NCBI RefSeq assembly: GCF_027460265.1
Contig: NZ_JAPZBC010000001.1
Span: forward strand, 5,808,001 to 5,872,000
Length of the DNA: 64,000 nt
Reading direction: 5' to 3'
DNA from: Streptomyces sp. WMMC940
GTDB lineage: Bacteria > Actinomycetota > Actinomycetes > Streptomycetales > Streptomycetaceae
Shown: positions 54,805 through 64,000 of the stretch, one piece after another
Position numbering within the stretch: position 1 is the first letter of the stretch
Layout of the letters: each line of letters opens with the position of its first letter
The notes under the pieces: model-generated
Databases searched by the model: none
What the model was told of the DNA's origin: nothing
Seen by the model: only the letters and a program-made list of their open reading frames with translations
Position numbers and translations under genes: made by a program

Positions 54805-56361
54805 TCACCGCGATCTGGGTACCGTCGCCTCCAGGAGCCGTCGCACCCCTTCGTCCTCCACGTACTCCACCGCCTGGTCCGCCGTGGAGTACGCGTATCC
54901 GTCCGGGTCCTCGGTCTCCAGGATGCGGGCCAACGCCCCGGCGGCCCTGGCGTCCTGACGCATCGCCAGCCCGCGTGCCGCCTCCGCCTCGATGTCGGGC
55001 ACGGAGTCTTCGAGGCGGGCGGCGAGGGCGTCCCGGATCGCGGGGGTGTCCTCCTCGACGTCGGCCAGCACCGTCGTCGCCCAGTCCCTGACCCCGTCGT
55101 CCGGGTCCCGGGTGAGCGCGACGACCGCCTCGACCCCGTCCGCGCGGTCCGCCGGCAGCAGCCCGTGCAGCGCCACGGCCACCCCGAAGCGCACCTCGGG
55201 ATCCGGGTGCCCGGCGTGCCGGAGGATCTCGGTCACCCCGGCCGGGTCGGCCTGCTGCCCGAGCGCCGCCACCGCCGCCCGGATCACCTCGGGGTCGCGG
55301 GCCTCCCGCGACAGCTCCCGCAGCAGCGGCACGGCCCTCGCCGGCATCCCGTCGTCCGCGAGCCCCGCCAGTACGTCGGCCGCGAACATCTGCCGCAGCG
55401 GGTCCTCCGTCCCGCACCACGCGGTCGCCGCGCGGAAGGTGTCCTCGTCGCCGCGGCGCTGGAGGACCGCCACGGCCTCGGTCCAGTCGTCCTGGTCCGG
55501 GTCCCCGCCGCGCAGGGCGCGCTCGGCCAGGGTGCCGGCCGGGGTGCGCAGTCCCAGCTCCTCCTCGAGGAGCGTCGCCACGGCCGCGTGCCCGGTCTGC
55601 TGCTCGGCACCCGTGACCCCGCCCCCGTCGTGGTGCAGCTCGACCACGACGGTGACCCCGCCGTCCTCCTCCACCCGGTGCGCGAGAGCCCCCACGAAGG
55701 TCGCGCAGTCGTCCCCGTGCTCCTCGCGGTGCCGATCGGCCAGGGTCCGGCGCAGCTCGTCCTCGATGTCGACACCGAGCCAGCGCCGGGCCTCCGTGAG
55801 CGCGTCCTCCTTCGCCGCCGCGCCGTGCCGCAGCAGAGCCCGGACGCTCGAGGGCGAGCCGCGCCGGACGGCCGTGACCAGCGGGGGTTCCTCGCCGGGG
55901 CCCGGCAGGTCCGGGTCCGCCCCGTTCGCGAGCAGTAGTTCCACGGCCTCGGCACGGCCCTGGCGGCAGGCCCAGGTCAGGGCGCGGACGCCGCCGTCCC
56001 CCTCTTGGAGGTCGGGGCGGGCCCCCGCCGCCAGCAGCGCCCGCATCACCTCGGTGCGGCCCCACACGGCGGCCCCGCACAGCGGCAGCTCCGCCCCGTC
56101 GGCACCGCTCGCCCGGTTCGGGTCGGCGCCCGCCGCCAGCAGCAGGCGCACCATGACCGGCCGGTCCTGGGCCGTCGCCACGTACAGGGCGGTCTGCCCG
56201 TCCTCGTCCGTGGCCTCGGCCGGCGCCCCGGCCCGCAGCGCCCGCACCACCGCGTCGTCGTCGCCCCCGTACAGCCCCTCGAAGAGATCTTCGGCCGGAT
56301 CGAGCGCTTCGGCCGGATCCAGGACCGGTCTGCCGGTGTCCTCGGTCTCCTTGGTGCCCAT
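54805..56361 (-). CDS. Ankyrin-repeat plus HEAT-repeat protein
   Basis: A 518-aa protein with two repeat solenoids. Residues ~35-180 are ankyrin repeats (GQTALYVATAQDRPVMVRLLLAAGADPNR, shortened here; also MRALLAAGARPDLQ, AVELLLANGADPDL, VRALLRHGAAAKED). Residues ~300-510 are HEAT/PBS-lyase-like repeats (FAADVLAGLADDGMPARAVP, PEVRFGVAVALHGLLP, VRDWATTVLADVEED, DIEAEAARGLAMRQD). Such proteins are binding scaffolds; no catalytic motif is present. The acidic N-terminus and lack of a signal indicate a cytoplasmic location. The ATG at 56361 is 23 bases after the upstream gene's stop. Confidence 0.88.
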   Translation of the reverse strand: MGTKETEDTGRPVLDPAEALDPAEDLFEGLYGGDDDAVVRALRAGAPAEATDEDGQTALYVATAQDRPVMVRLLLAAGADPNRASGADGAELPLCGAAVWGRTEVMRALLAAGARPDLQEGDGGVRALTWACRQGRAEAVELLLANGADPDLPGPGEEPPLVTAVRRGSPSSVRALLRHGAAAKEDALTEARRWLGVDIEDELRRTLADRHREEHGDDCATFVGALAHRVEEDGGVTVVVELHHDGGGVTGAEQQTGHAAVATLLEEELGLRTPAGTLAERALRGGDPDQDDWTEAVAVLQRRGDEDTFRAATAWCGTEDPLRQMFAADVLAGLADDGMPARAVPLLRELSREARDPEVIRAAVAALGQQADPAGVTEILRHAGHPDPEVRFGVAVALHGLLPADRADGVEAVVALTRDPDDGVRDWATTVLADVEEDTPAIRDALAARLEDSVPDIEAEAARGLAMRQDARAAGALARILETEDPDGYAYSTADQAVEYVEDEGVRRLLEATVPRSR

Positions 56362-56384
56362 ACCAGAACCCTACGGAAGCTCCC

Positions 56385-57284
56385 TCAGGTGTCGCATTCG
56401 AGAATCGTCCGGCACAGCCCGCACCGCGCCCGTACCCGGCCCCGCACCGGCACCCGGATCCGCTGGTGGCAGGTGGGGCAGGGGAACGACACGCGCAGCC
56501 CGCCGCCCGGCGCGTACTCGAAGGCGTACGGCGAGCCGTGCCCCGGCCGGCCCGGTCCCGGATGGTCCACGGCGTACCGCCGGTCCTTGGCGTAGCGGCG
56601 CCGACCGTTCCATCCGGCCGCCGAGAGCGGGGGCTGCCGGCCGTCGCGCAGCGCCCGGTCCCGGCCCCTGGTGTACGCGGTGTACCCCTGCGGGCTGGTG
56701 AACCAGACCGACGGGTCCTCGTCGAAGACCAGTGCGCGTTTGGCGAGCACGTAACCGAATTCCTCAGGGGTCAGATAGCCCAGTTTCTGGCTGGATACCT
56801 CGTCCTCGCGGTAGGCGTCGAGCAGCAGCCAGCCCGCCCCGAGATAGGTCGTCACCGTGTCGGTGAGGATCTCGTTGTCCCGGGTCCCGTGGAACTCCAG
56901 CCCGAGCCGGTGCAGCAGCACGTGCGTGATCTCGTGCGCGAGGGCCGCCCCGATGTCGCGGCGGTGGCGGCGGAACCGGTCGTTCAGTTCGATGAAGTAC
57001 TCGGGGCCCGCCGTGAGTTCCACGCTCGCGGCGTGGTGCATCTCGCGGAAGCTCACGATCATCCGGGCCTCCGGCAGCCGCAGCTGACGGACCAGCGCAC
57101 GGGCCACCCGCTGGGCCCCGAGATGGAGGTCGTCGCCGTCGGCGAAGGCGACGTCGGCCGGCGGGACGCTGCTCGCGTAGGCGCGTACCCCGTCGTACGA
57201 GAGCCGCTTGTGCAGCGCCGTGATCGCCGCCCGCACCGTGTCGAGGTGCGGGAAGCCGTGTACGACCTCGCTGCCGTTCGCCAC
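56385..57284 (-). CDS. Putative zinc metalloprotease (HEITH motif) with C-terminal zinc ribbon
   Basis: A 299-aa protein starting at the GTG at 57284 (VANGSEVVHGF), seven bases after AGGGGG. A zinc-binding HEITH motif lies in ALAHEITHVLLHRLG near 150, followed by NEILTDTVTTYLGAGWLLLD, where the acidic residues could supply the third ligand. The C-terminal end holds two cysteine pairs, CPTCHQRI and CGLCRTILEC, a zinc ribbon. It lacks a signal peptide. No named family comes to mind; a cytoplasmic metallopeptidase or peptide sensor is possible. It is probably co-transcribed with the ankyrin/HEAT gene. Confidence 0.78.
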   Translation of the reverse strand: MANGSEVVHGFPHLDTVRAAITALHKRLSYDGVRAYASSVPPADVAFADGDDLHLGAQRVARALVRQLRLPEARMIVSFREMHHAASVELTAGPEYFIELNDRFRRHRRDIGAALAHEITHVLLHRLGLEFHGTRDNEILTDTVTTYLGAGWLLLDAYREDEVSSQKLGYLTPEEFGYVLAKRALVFDEDPSVWFTSPQGYTAYTRGRDRALRDGRQPPLSAAGWNGRRRYAKDRRYAVDHPGPGRPGHGSPYAFEYAPGGGLRVSFPCPTCHQRIRVPVRGRVRARCGLCRTILECDT

Positions 57285-57514
57285 GCCCGAACCCCCTGTG
57301 GGTGCTGTCCGAGGCCGGTCCACCACCGGCCGGGAGGACGGCCGGACCCTCCCGACTCTACGGCGCGCGACGGCCTCCCGACGGTTGCCCGCGGTGCCGT
57401 CGAGAGCTCTCGTCTGGCTCAAAAGCGCTTCTTGTGGGGCCCATGTGACGCTCCCCATAATCCGAACACGCTTTGACGGGCTCATGTCACTACCCATGGC
57501 GCGGGTCCGCCTGA

Positions 57515-58321
<807 letters not shown>

Positions 58322-58369
58322 CCCGGCCGGGCGCCCCTCGCGCCTTACCGGCCGCGCGCTGATCTGAGA

Positions 58370-58423
58370 GCGCGGCGGGGAAGCCGTCGCCGTCGCCACC
58401 GGCGTAGGTCCTCCCCGCCGCGT
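58370..58423 (+). terminator. Stem-loop after the trypsin gene
   Basis: A 12-bp stem (core CGCGGCGGGGA and TCCCCGCCGCG) around a 30-base loop that can itself fold, 49 bases after the stop. Apart from this the 320-bp gap to the chorismate mutase gene shows nothing I can name. Confidence 0.6.
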
Positions 58424-58641
58424 TCCAGCTCCGCCACCCGCGCCCCAAGGCCCGGCCCCCGTCCCGCCGGGCGTGACGACCCCGCCCGCTTCTCCCGGCC
58501 GTTCACCCACCGTGCCGGCACCGCTCCGATCCGCTTCCGCGAACGGCAGGGCCGGAGCGCCCCCGGCCTCCACCGCGGCCGCGTCCCGGATCCCGAACAC
58601 CCCCCGACCATCACCCCCCGGCCGACGTAAGCTCCCACCCC

Positions 58642-58980
58642 ATGACCACCAGCGAGACGAGCGGCACCGACGACTCCGTCCTGGCCGAGCTCACCAGGCT
58701 GCGCGAAAGCATCGACAACATCGACGCGGCCGTCGTCCACATGCTCGCCGAGCGCTTCAAATGCACCCAGCAGGTCGGCCACCTCAAGGCCGAACACGAT
58801 CTCCCGCCCGCCGACCCGGCCCGCGAGGCCCGCCAGATCGCCCGGCTGCGCAGGCTCGCCGAAAGCGCCAAGCTCGACCCCGGTTTCGCCGAGAAACTCC
58901 TGAACTTCATCATCGCCGAGGTCATCCGCCACCACGAGCAGATCGCCGACACCCCCGGCGCCGCCACCGGCAAAGGCTGA
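58642..58980 (+). CDS. Chorismate mutase, AroQ class
   Basis: A 112-aa all-helical chorismate mutase (chorismate to prephenate, toward Phe and Tyr). Active-site residues recur in LRESIDNIDAAVVHMLAERF and VGHLKAEHDLPPADPAREAR (Arg and Lys that bind the substrate carboxylates), and NFIIAEVIRHHEQIA closes the fold. There is no signal peptide, so it is the cytoplasmic form. The ATG follows ACCCC without a strong ribosome site, so it may be leaderless. The next gene, pepN, starts 53 bases later. Confidence 0.9.
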   Translation: MTTSETSGTDDSVLAELTRLRESIDNIDAAVVHMLAERFKCTQQVGHLKAEHDLPPADPAREARQIARLRRLAESAKLDPGFAEKLLNFIIAEVIRHHEQIADTPGAATGKG

Positions 58981-59033
58981 TCAACACACATACCCCGTGT
59001 ACGGGACCGGGGCCATCGGGCAGCATGGCCCCC

Positions 59034-61529
59034 ATGCCCGTACTCACGCATGACGAAGCGCAGACCCGAGCCCAGCTCCTGGACGTCCGCCGTTACTCGG
59101 TCGAACTCGACCTCACCACCGGCGAGACCTTCGCGTCACGCACCGTCATCGGGTTCAACGCCCGCGCCGCCGGCGACACCTTCGTCGAGCTCAAGCCCGC
59201 GACCCTGCGCTCGGCGACCCTCGACGGACAGCACCTCGACCCGGAGAAGCTGCTCGACAACCGGCTCCCGCTCACCGGACTCGCCGAGGGAGAGCACGAG
59301 TTGCGCATCGACGCCACCATGCACTACTCCCGCACGGGCGAGGGCATGCACCGCTTCACCGACCCCGCCGACGGCGAGACGTACGTCTACACCCAGCTCT
59401 TCCTCGACGACGTGCAGCGCGTCTTCGCCGCCTTCGACCAGCCCGACCTCAAGGCGGTCTTCGAACTGTCGGTGACCGCCCCCGAGGGCTGGACCGTCCT
59501 CGCCAACGGCGTCACCACCGACCACGGCGACGGCCGCTGGACCGCCGCCCCCACGCCCCGCATCTCCACCTACCTCGTCGCCGTCGCCGCCGGCCCCTGG
59601 CACTCCGTACGCACCGAGCACCGGGGCCTGCCCTTCGGCATCCACTGCCGCCGCTCCCTCGCCCCCCACCTGGACGAGGACGCCGACGAGATCCTCGACA
59701 TCACGCGCCAGTGCTACGACCGCTACCACGAGAAGTTCGAGGAGCCCTACCCGTTCGACTCCTACGACCAGGCCTTCGTACCCGAGTTCAACGCCGGCGC
59801 CATGGAGAACCCCGGACTCGTCACCTTCCGCGACGAGTTCGTCTACCGCTCCGCCGTCACCGACACCGAACGCCAGACCCGCGCCATGGTCATCGCCCAC
59901 GAGATGGCCCACATGTGGTTCGGGGACCTCGTCACCCTCCGCTGGTGGGACGACATCTGGCTGAACGAGTCCTTCGCCGAGTACATGGGCTACCAGACCC
60001 TCACCGAGGCCACCCGCTTCACCGACACCTGGACCGACTTCGCCATCGGCCGCAAGTCCTGGGGGTACGACGCCGACCAGCGCCCCTCCACCCACCCCGT
60101 CGCCCCCGACCCGGACAAGGTCCCCGACACCGCCTCCGCGCTGCTCAACTTCGACGGCATCTCCTACGCCAAGGGCGCCTCCGCGCTCCGCCAGCTCGTC
60201 GCCTGGCTCGGCGAGAAGGACTTCCTCACCGGGATCAACATCCACTTCGCGCGCCACCGCTTCGGCAACGCCACCCTCGCCGACTTCATCGACTCCCTCG
60301 CCGAGGCCACCGACCGCGACGTGCACACCTGGGCCGCCGCCTGGCTGCGCACCACCGGCGTCGACACCCTCACGCCGCGGATCACCGCGGGCACCGGCAC
60401 CTGGCGCCTCGACATCGACCAGGACGGAAGCAGGCCGCACCGCATCGCCGTCGGCGCCTACGACCGCGACCCTGTCGACGACCGCGCGCTCGTCCTGCGC
60501 GAACGCTTCGAGACCGACGTCCCCCAGGGCGAGAACAGCACCGTCCGCACCGGCCGCCGCCCCGACCTCGTCGTGCTCAACGACGGCGACCTCACCTACG
60601 CCAAGATCCGCCTCGACTCCGCGTCCGAGGAACCGGCTCTGCGCGGCCTCTCCGGCATTCCCGACGCACTCACCCGCGCCGTCGTCTGGAACAGCCTCCG
60701 CGACATGGTCCGCGACGGCCGGCTCGAACCCGCCGCATACCTGGAGACCGCCCGCGCCCACCTCCCGCACGAGCGCGATCTCGCCGTCGTCCAGGGCGTC
60801 CTCGCGTTCGCCCGGGCCCAGATCGCCGACCGCTACCTCACGCCCGGGGACCGCCCCGCCGCGCTCTCCCTGCTCACCGGCCTCACCCGCGACCTCATCC
60901 GCCGCACCGAGGACGGCAGCCACCCGGACCTCCGCCTCACCGCCGTACGCCACTTCATCGACGCCGCCGCGCACCCCAACGGACTCCACGACTGGCTCGC
61001 CGACGGCAGCGTGCCCGGCGGCCCCGCCCTCGACGCCGAGTTGCGCTGGCGCGTCCTCGGCCGACTCGCCGTCCTCGGCGCCACCGACGAGGCCGAGATC
61101 GCGGCGGAACTCGACCGCGACCCCAGCGCCACCGGGCAGGAGGGCGCGGCCCGCTGCCGTGCCGCACTGCCCACCCCGGAGGCGAAGGCGGCCGCCTGGT
61201 CCCGGCTGTTCGACACCGACGACCTGTCCAACTACGTCTTCGCCGCGACCGCGCAGGGCTTCTGGCAGCCCGAACAGGCCGAACTCGTCAGCGAGTACGT
61301 GCCGCGCTTCTTCCCCGCGGCCGTCGCCCTCGCGGACCGGCGCGGGCCCGCGATCGCGGAAGCGGCCGGGCGCTACGCCTTCCCCCTCCACGCCGTGGAC
61401 GCGCAGACGTTGCGCCTCGGCGAGGAGTGCCTGAGTGACGCGACGATGATCCCGCTGCTCCGGCGCAAGCTGATGGACCAACTGGACGACCTGCGCCGGG
61501 CACTGGGGGTGCGCGGGTATGGCGCGTAG
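59034..61529 (+). CDS. pepN: Aminopeptidase N (M1 family)
   Basis: An 831-aa zinc aminopeptidase that removes N-terminal residues from peptides. The exopeptidase motif FNAGAMENPGLVTF and the zinc site HEMAHMWFGD with the second Glu in LNESFAEYMG are intact. The N-terminal beta-domain (RYSVELDLTTGETFAS) and the long helical C-terminal ERAP1-like domain (LTRAVVWNSLRDMVRDGRLE onward) match streptomycete PepN. Starts at 59034 (MPVLTHDEAQ) or, three codons earlier, at 59025. No signal peptide: a cytoplasmic enzyme. Confidence 0.96.
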   Translation: MPVLTHDEAQTRAQLLDVRRYSVELDLTTGETFASRTVIGFNARAAGDTFVELKPATLRSATLDGQHLDPEKLLDNRLPLTGLAEGEHELRIDATMHYSRTGEGMHRFTDPADGETYVYTQLFLDDVQRVFAAFDQPDLKAVFELSVTAPEGWTVLANGVTTDHGDGRWTAAPTPRISTYLVAVAAGPWHSVRTEHRGLPFGIHCRRSLAPHLDEDADEILDITRQCYDRYHEKFEEPYPFDSYDQAFVPEFNAGAMENPGLVTFRDEFVYRSAVTDTERQTRAMVIAHEMAHMWFGDLVTLRWWDDIWLNESFAEYMGYQTLTEATRFTDTWTDFAIGRKSWGYDADQRPSTHPVAPDPDKVPDTASALLNFDGISYAKGASALRQLVAWLGEKDFLTGINIHFARHRFGNATLADFIDSLAEATDRDVHTWAAAWLRTTGVDTLTPRITAGTGTWRLDIDQDGSRPHRIAVGAYDRDPVDDRALVLRERFETDVPQGENSTVRTGRRPDLVVLNDGDLTYAKIRLDSASEEPALRGLSGIPDALTRAVVWNSLRDMVRDGRLEPAAYLETARAHLPHERDLAVVQGVLAFARAQIADRYLTPGDRPAALSLLTGLTRDLIRRTEDGSHPDLRLTAVRHFIDAAAHPNGLHDWLADGSVPGGPALDAELRWRVLGRLAVLGATDEAEIAAELDRDPSATGQEGAARCRAALPTPEAKAAAWSRLFDTDDLSNYVFAATAQGFWQPEQAELVSEYVPRFFPAAVALADRRGPAIAEAAGRYAFPLHAVDAQTLRLGEECLSDATMIPLLRRKLMDQLDDLRRALGVRGYGA

Positions 61530-61710
61530 GGCGGGCGCGCCGGGGGCGCGCGGCGCGTGGAGGTGCGCGCCGCGACGCCTGCGGGCGGGAACCGCCCCGG
61601 TGGCGTGAGGCCCCCCGCTACGGGCTGCCCCGTGACGCAGCGCCTCCCGCCCACCCTGGGCCGGGGCTCCTCGCACCGGCCCCGCGAACGGCGGGGCCGC
61701 CGCGGGGGAA

Positions 61711-62041
61711 CCGCCCCGCACCGGCCCTCGCGCGGAAACCGCACCCGACCGCGACTTCGCCCACGGGAACCGTCCGTGACGGCCTGCCCGGTCCCGCCCG
61801 GTCCCGCTCCCGCCTTGCGCGGCAGCCGTCCCGCACGGCCCGTGCGCGCCGTGCGTGAACCGTCCCGTCCCGGGAGCGTGAGCCCCGCCCCGCACCGGCC
61901 CTCGCGCGGAAACCGCAGCCGACCGCGACTTCGCCGCACGGGAACCGTCCGTGACGGCCTGCCCGGTCCCGCCCGGTCCCGCTCCCGCCTTGCGCGGCAG
62001 CCGTCCCGCACGGCCCGTGCGCGCCGTGCGTGAACCGTCCC
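61711..62041. repeat. 156-bp intergenic element in two near-identical copies
   Basis: Copies at 61711-61866 and 61885-62041 differ by one substitution and one inserted base, separated by 18 bp. Each contains the hairpin CGCACGGC-CCGTGCGC-GCCGTGCG near its right end. The copies fill nearly half of the 725-bp gap between pepN and the decarboxylase gene. Frames through them on the minus strand give Arg/Gly-rich repeats with no family likeness. They may be duplicated terminators or a structured RNA element. The rest of the gap shows no gene. Confidence 0.9.
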
Positions 62042-62254
62042 GCACCCCGGCGCCGCGCACCGAACCGTCGCACGACGAGCGCGGGTTCGGGCGGGCGCAA
62101 GGCGCGGCACCAACGTCCCACAGCAGAAGAGGCGTACCACTTTCGGGTTCTGATCGTTGAGCTCTGAGGGCAGCCCACCCCGACCCCGTACACCCTGGCG
62201 GGAGGCCCGTCCGCGCCCCGCAGGGCCAACGCCGCCGTCCCCTAAGGACCCCGC

Positions 62255-63673
62255 ATGACGACGCCGCCGCGCCTGACGTCGAGCCCCGGCCCCGGTGGCG
62301 GGATCCCGCCGCTCGCCGGCGGGACCGAAGGACCCGACGCGCTGCGGCCCCTCCTCGGCGTGGTGCTGGACGCGCTTCGCGCGGGCGCCGTCGCGCGCAA
62401 CGGGCCGCTGCCCCCCGGCGGGCCCGAACCCCTGGGCAGGGCCGTGGCGGAGACCGTCGCCCCCGTGATCCCCGACCACGGCCGCGGTGCCGAGGAAGCG
62501 CTCCGCAGCATCGTCGAGGCCGTCGCCTACGGCGCCGCCGACCCCGCCGACCCCCGCTGCGCCGCCCATCTCCACACCTCGCCCCTCGCGCTCGCCGTCG
62601 CCGCCGACCTGGCCGCGTCCGCGCTCAACCCGTCCCTGGACTCCTGGGACCAGGCGCCGGCCGCCTCCGCGCTGGAGACCGAGGTGACCCGCGCCCTCGC
62701 CGCCGAGGTGTACCCGCGGGCCGCGCGCCCCGACGCCCTCGTCACCACCGGAGGCACCGAGGCCAACCAACTCGCCGTCCTCCTCGCCCGCGAGCACCAC
62801 GGACCGGTCCGGATCGTCTGCGGCGCCGGCACCCACCACTCGGTGCGCCGCTCCGCCTGGCTCCTCGGGCTCCCCGAGCCCGTCACCGTCCCCGCCCCGG
62901 GCGGCACCACCGACCTCGCCGCCCTCGACGCCGCCCTCACCGCCCTGCCCGAAGGCCCCGTGCTCGTCGCGGCCACCGCGGGCACCACCGACGCCGGACT
63001 CGTCGACCCGCTCCCCGCCATCGCCGACCTCTGCGCACACCACGGCGCCGAACTGCACGTCGACGCGGCCTACGGCGGTCCGCTGCTGTTCAGCCCCCGC
63101 CGACGGGACCTGCTGTGCGGCCTCGACCGCGCCCACTCCGTCACGTTCGACCTCCACAAACTGGGCTGGCAGCCGGTCGCCGCCGGAATCCTCGCCGTCC
63201 CCGACGGCACCCGGCTCGCCCCGCTCGCCCACACCGCCGACTACCTCAACCCGGACGACGACACCGAGGCCGGCCTGCCCGACCTCCTCGGCCGCTCGCT
63301 GCGGACCACCCGCCGGCCCGACATCCTCAAGATCGCGGTCACCCTCCGGGCCCTCGGCCGCGACGGCCTCGCGGACCTCGTCGACCGCACCTGCGCCGCC
63401 GCCCGGGAATGCGCCGACCTGATCGAGAAGCACCCGGCCCTGGAACTCCACCGCCGGCCCGTGCTGACCACGGTCCTCTTCCGGCCCCGCGGTGCGAGCG
63501 ACGCCGCCGTAGCAGCGCTCCGCCGCAGGCTGCTGCACGACGGCCGCGCCGTCCTCGGCCGCGCCCGCGCGGACGGCAGGCTCTGGCTCAAGGCCACCCT
63601 GCTCAACCCCCACACCACCGCGCACGACCTCGACACCCTCATCGCACTCGTGGAAGGCAGCAGCACCCGATGA
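62255..63673 (+). CDS. PLP-dependent group II decarboxylase (lysine/diaminobutyrate type)
   Basis: A 472-aa fold-type I decarboxylase. Landmarks: RCAAHLHTSPLALAVAADLA, NPSLDSWDQAPAASALETEV, VTTGGTEANQLAVLLARE, the His stacking on PLP in GAGTHHSVRRSA, HVDAAYGGPLLFS (Asp) and the Schiff-base Lys302 in FDLHKLGWQPV. The ATGA overlap with a lysine/ornithine N-hydroxylase gene indicates a hydroxamate siderophore operon in which this enzyme makes the diamine (cadaverine or putrescine). It is related to, but clearly diverged from, DesA of desferrioxamine synthesis. I could not find an iron box in its upstream region. Confidence 0.85.
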   Translation: MTTPPRLTSSPGPGGGIPPLAGGTEGPDALRPLLGVVLDALRAGAVARNGPLPPGGPEPLGRAVAETVAPVIPDHGRGAEEALRSIVEAVAYGAADPADPRCAAHLHTSPLALAVAADLAASALNPSLDSWDQAPAASALETEVTRALAAEVYPRAARPDALVTTGGTEANQLAVLLAREHHGPVRIVCGAGTHHSVRRSAWLLGLPEPVTVPAPGGTTDLAALDAALTALPEGPVLVAATAGTTDAGLVDPLPAIADLCAHHGAELHVDAAYGGPLLFSPRRRDLLCGLDRAHSVTFDLHKLGWQPVAAGILAVPDGTRLAPLAHTADYLNPDDDTEAGLPDLLGRSLRTTRRPDILKIAVTLRALGRDGLADLVDRTCAAARECADLIEKHPALELHRRPVLTTVLFRPRGASDAAVAALRRRLLHDGRAVLGRARADGRLWLKATLLNPHTTAHDLDTLIALVEGSSTR

Positions 63674-64000
63674 CCGGCACGTCCGCCCCCGGCGCCCCCC
63701 AGCCCCACCGGCCCCACGATCTCGTGGGCATCGGCATCGGGCCCTTCAACCTCTCCCTCGCCGCCCTCGCCCACGGGCTACGGGCCGGGGACGCCGCGGG
63801 CGGTCTCACCGCCGCCTTCTACGACCAGCGCCCCGCGTTCCAGTGGCACGCCGGACTGCTCATCGACGGCAGTACCCTCCAGGTGCCGTTCCTCGCCGAC
63901 CTCGTCACCCTCGCCGACCCCGCCAGCCCCTGGTCGTTCCTCCGCTACCTCAAGGACCGCGAGCGGCTCTTCCCCTTCTACTTCGCCGAGCGGTTCCACA
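63670..64000 (+). CDS. Lysine/ornithine N-monooxygenase, N-terminal part only
   Basis: The first 110 codons of a flavin N-hydroxylase (IucD/SidA/PvdA/DesB family) that hydroxylates the diamine or amino acid for hydroxamate siderophores; the rest lies beyond the window. After ~15 Pro/His-rich residues comes the FAD motif LVGIGIGPFNLSLAALAHG, then RPAFQWHAGLLIDGSTLQVP, LADLVTLADPASPWSFLRYL and KDRERLFPFYFAERFH, all close to the family consensus. The ATG overlaps the decarboxylase stop, so the two proteins act in sequence. Confidence 0.9.
   Translation, partial: MTGTSAPGAPQPHRPHDLVGIGIGPFNLSLAALAHGLRAGDAAGGLTAAFYDQRPAFQWHAGLLIDGSTLQVPFLADLVTLADPASPWSFLRYLKDRERLFPFYFAERFH

Noticed and set aside
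59136-62060. 974-codon minus-strand frame across pepN and the repeat region
   Set aside because: Overlaps an unambiguous M1 aminopeptidase and the duplicated element; the translation is compositionally biased.
62042-62254. DmdR/IdeR iron box upstream of the decarboxylase gene
   Set aside because: Looked for a TTAGGTTAGGCT-like palindrome on both strands; none found. A more tolerant matrix scan could still reveal one.
61373-63625. 750-codon minus-strand frame opposite the decarboxylase
   Set aside because: The plus-strand PLP decarboxylase has a full set of motifs; the antisense product has none.

Overview
The window is about 72% GC, with overlapping stop/start junctions and frequent GTG starts. 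Its family content points to a Streptomyces or close streptomycetaceous relative: bifunctional PriA, the small protein TrpM between trpC and trpB, HGxxPAAW and DUF2752 membrane proteins, a csp-DEAD helicase pair and a trypsin-type exoprotease. I see no tRNA or rRNA gene, insertion sequence, prophage or CRISPR array. No searches were run; all names rest on recognised motifs and gene order.

Left part (1-19.7 kb): two leftward genes (a partial helical protein and a membrane protein with a beta-helix-like core), then a rightward amino-acid region: hisD-hisC-hisB-small membrane protein-hisH-priA-ridA-hisF, an apparently catalytically dead serine-hydrolase-fold secreted protein, a leftward mycothiol-type enzyme, hisI-trpE-membrane protein, two small membrane genes, and trpC-trpM-trpB-trpA. 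PriA probably serves both histidine and tryptophan synthesis; no trpF, trpD, trpG, hisG or hisE lies here. A DsbA-like thioredoxin-fold protein and lgt (lipoprotein diacylglyceryl transferase) follow.

20.0-28.7 kb is a leftward cluster of four divergent ADP-ribosylglycohydrolase-family genes, a ribokinase-type kinase, a class III CoA-transferase and a citrate-lyase-type CoA lyase. It is the best candidate for an undescribed pathway: glycosidic release of (ADP-)ribose or another sugar from an unknown substrate, kinase salvage, and perhaps linked acyl-CoA chemistry. Then come a VIT-family metal transporter with a palindrome upstream, gltBD (glutamate synthase) with a GlnR-like box, a VWA protein, and two adjacent DUF4139 proteins.

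41.6-54.2 kb matches, gene for gene, the mycobacterial KstR2 regulon for breakdown of the last two steroid rings (HIP catabolism): two acyl-CoA dehydrogenases, ipdF, kstR2, fadA6, ipdC, ipdB, ipdA, echA20 and the two SDR genes corresponding to Rv3549c and Rv3548c. Two KstR2-like palindromes sit in the two divergent promoter gaps (43.78 and 52.33 kb) and could drive every gene of the set. A csp-DEAD helicase pair is inserted in the middle. fadD3 and fadE30 are absent from the window.

Right part: a 170-bp near-perfect tandem duplication, an ankyrin/HEAT protein, an HEXXH protein with a C-terminal zinc ribbon, a secreted trypsin, chorismate mutase, PepN, a 156-bp duplicated intergenic element, and the start of a siderophore-like operon (PLP decarboxylase plus a truncated N-hydroxylase running off the end).
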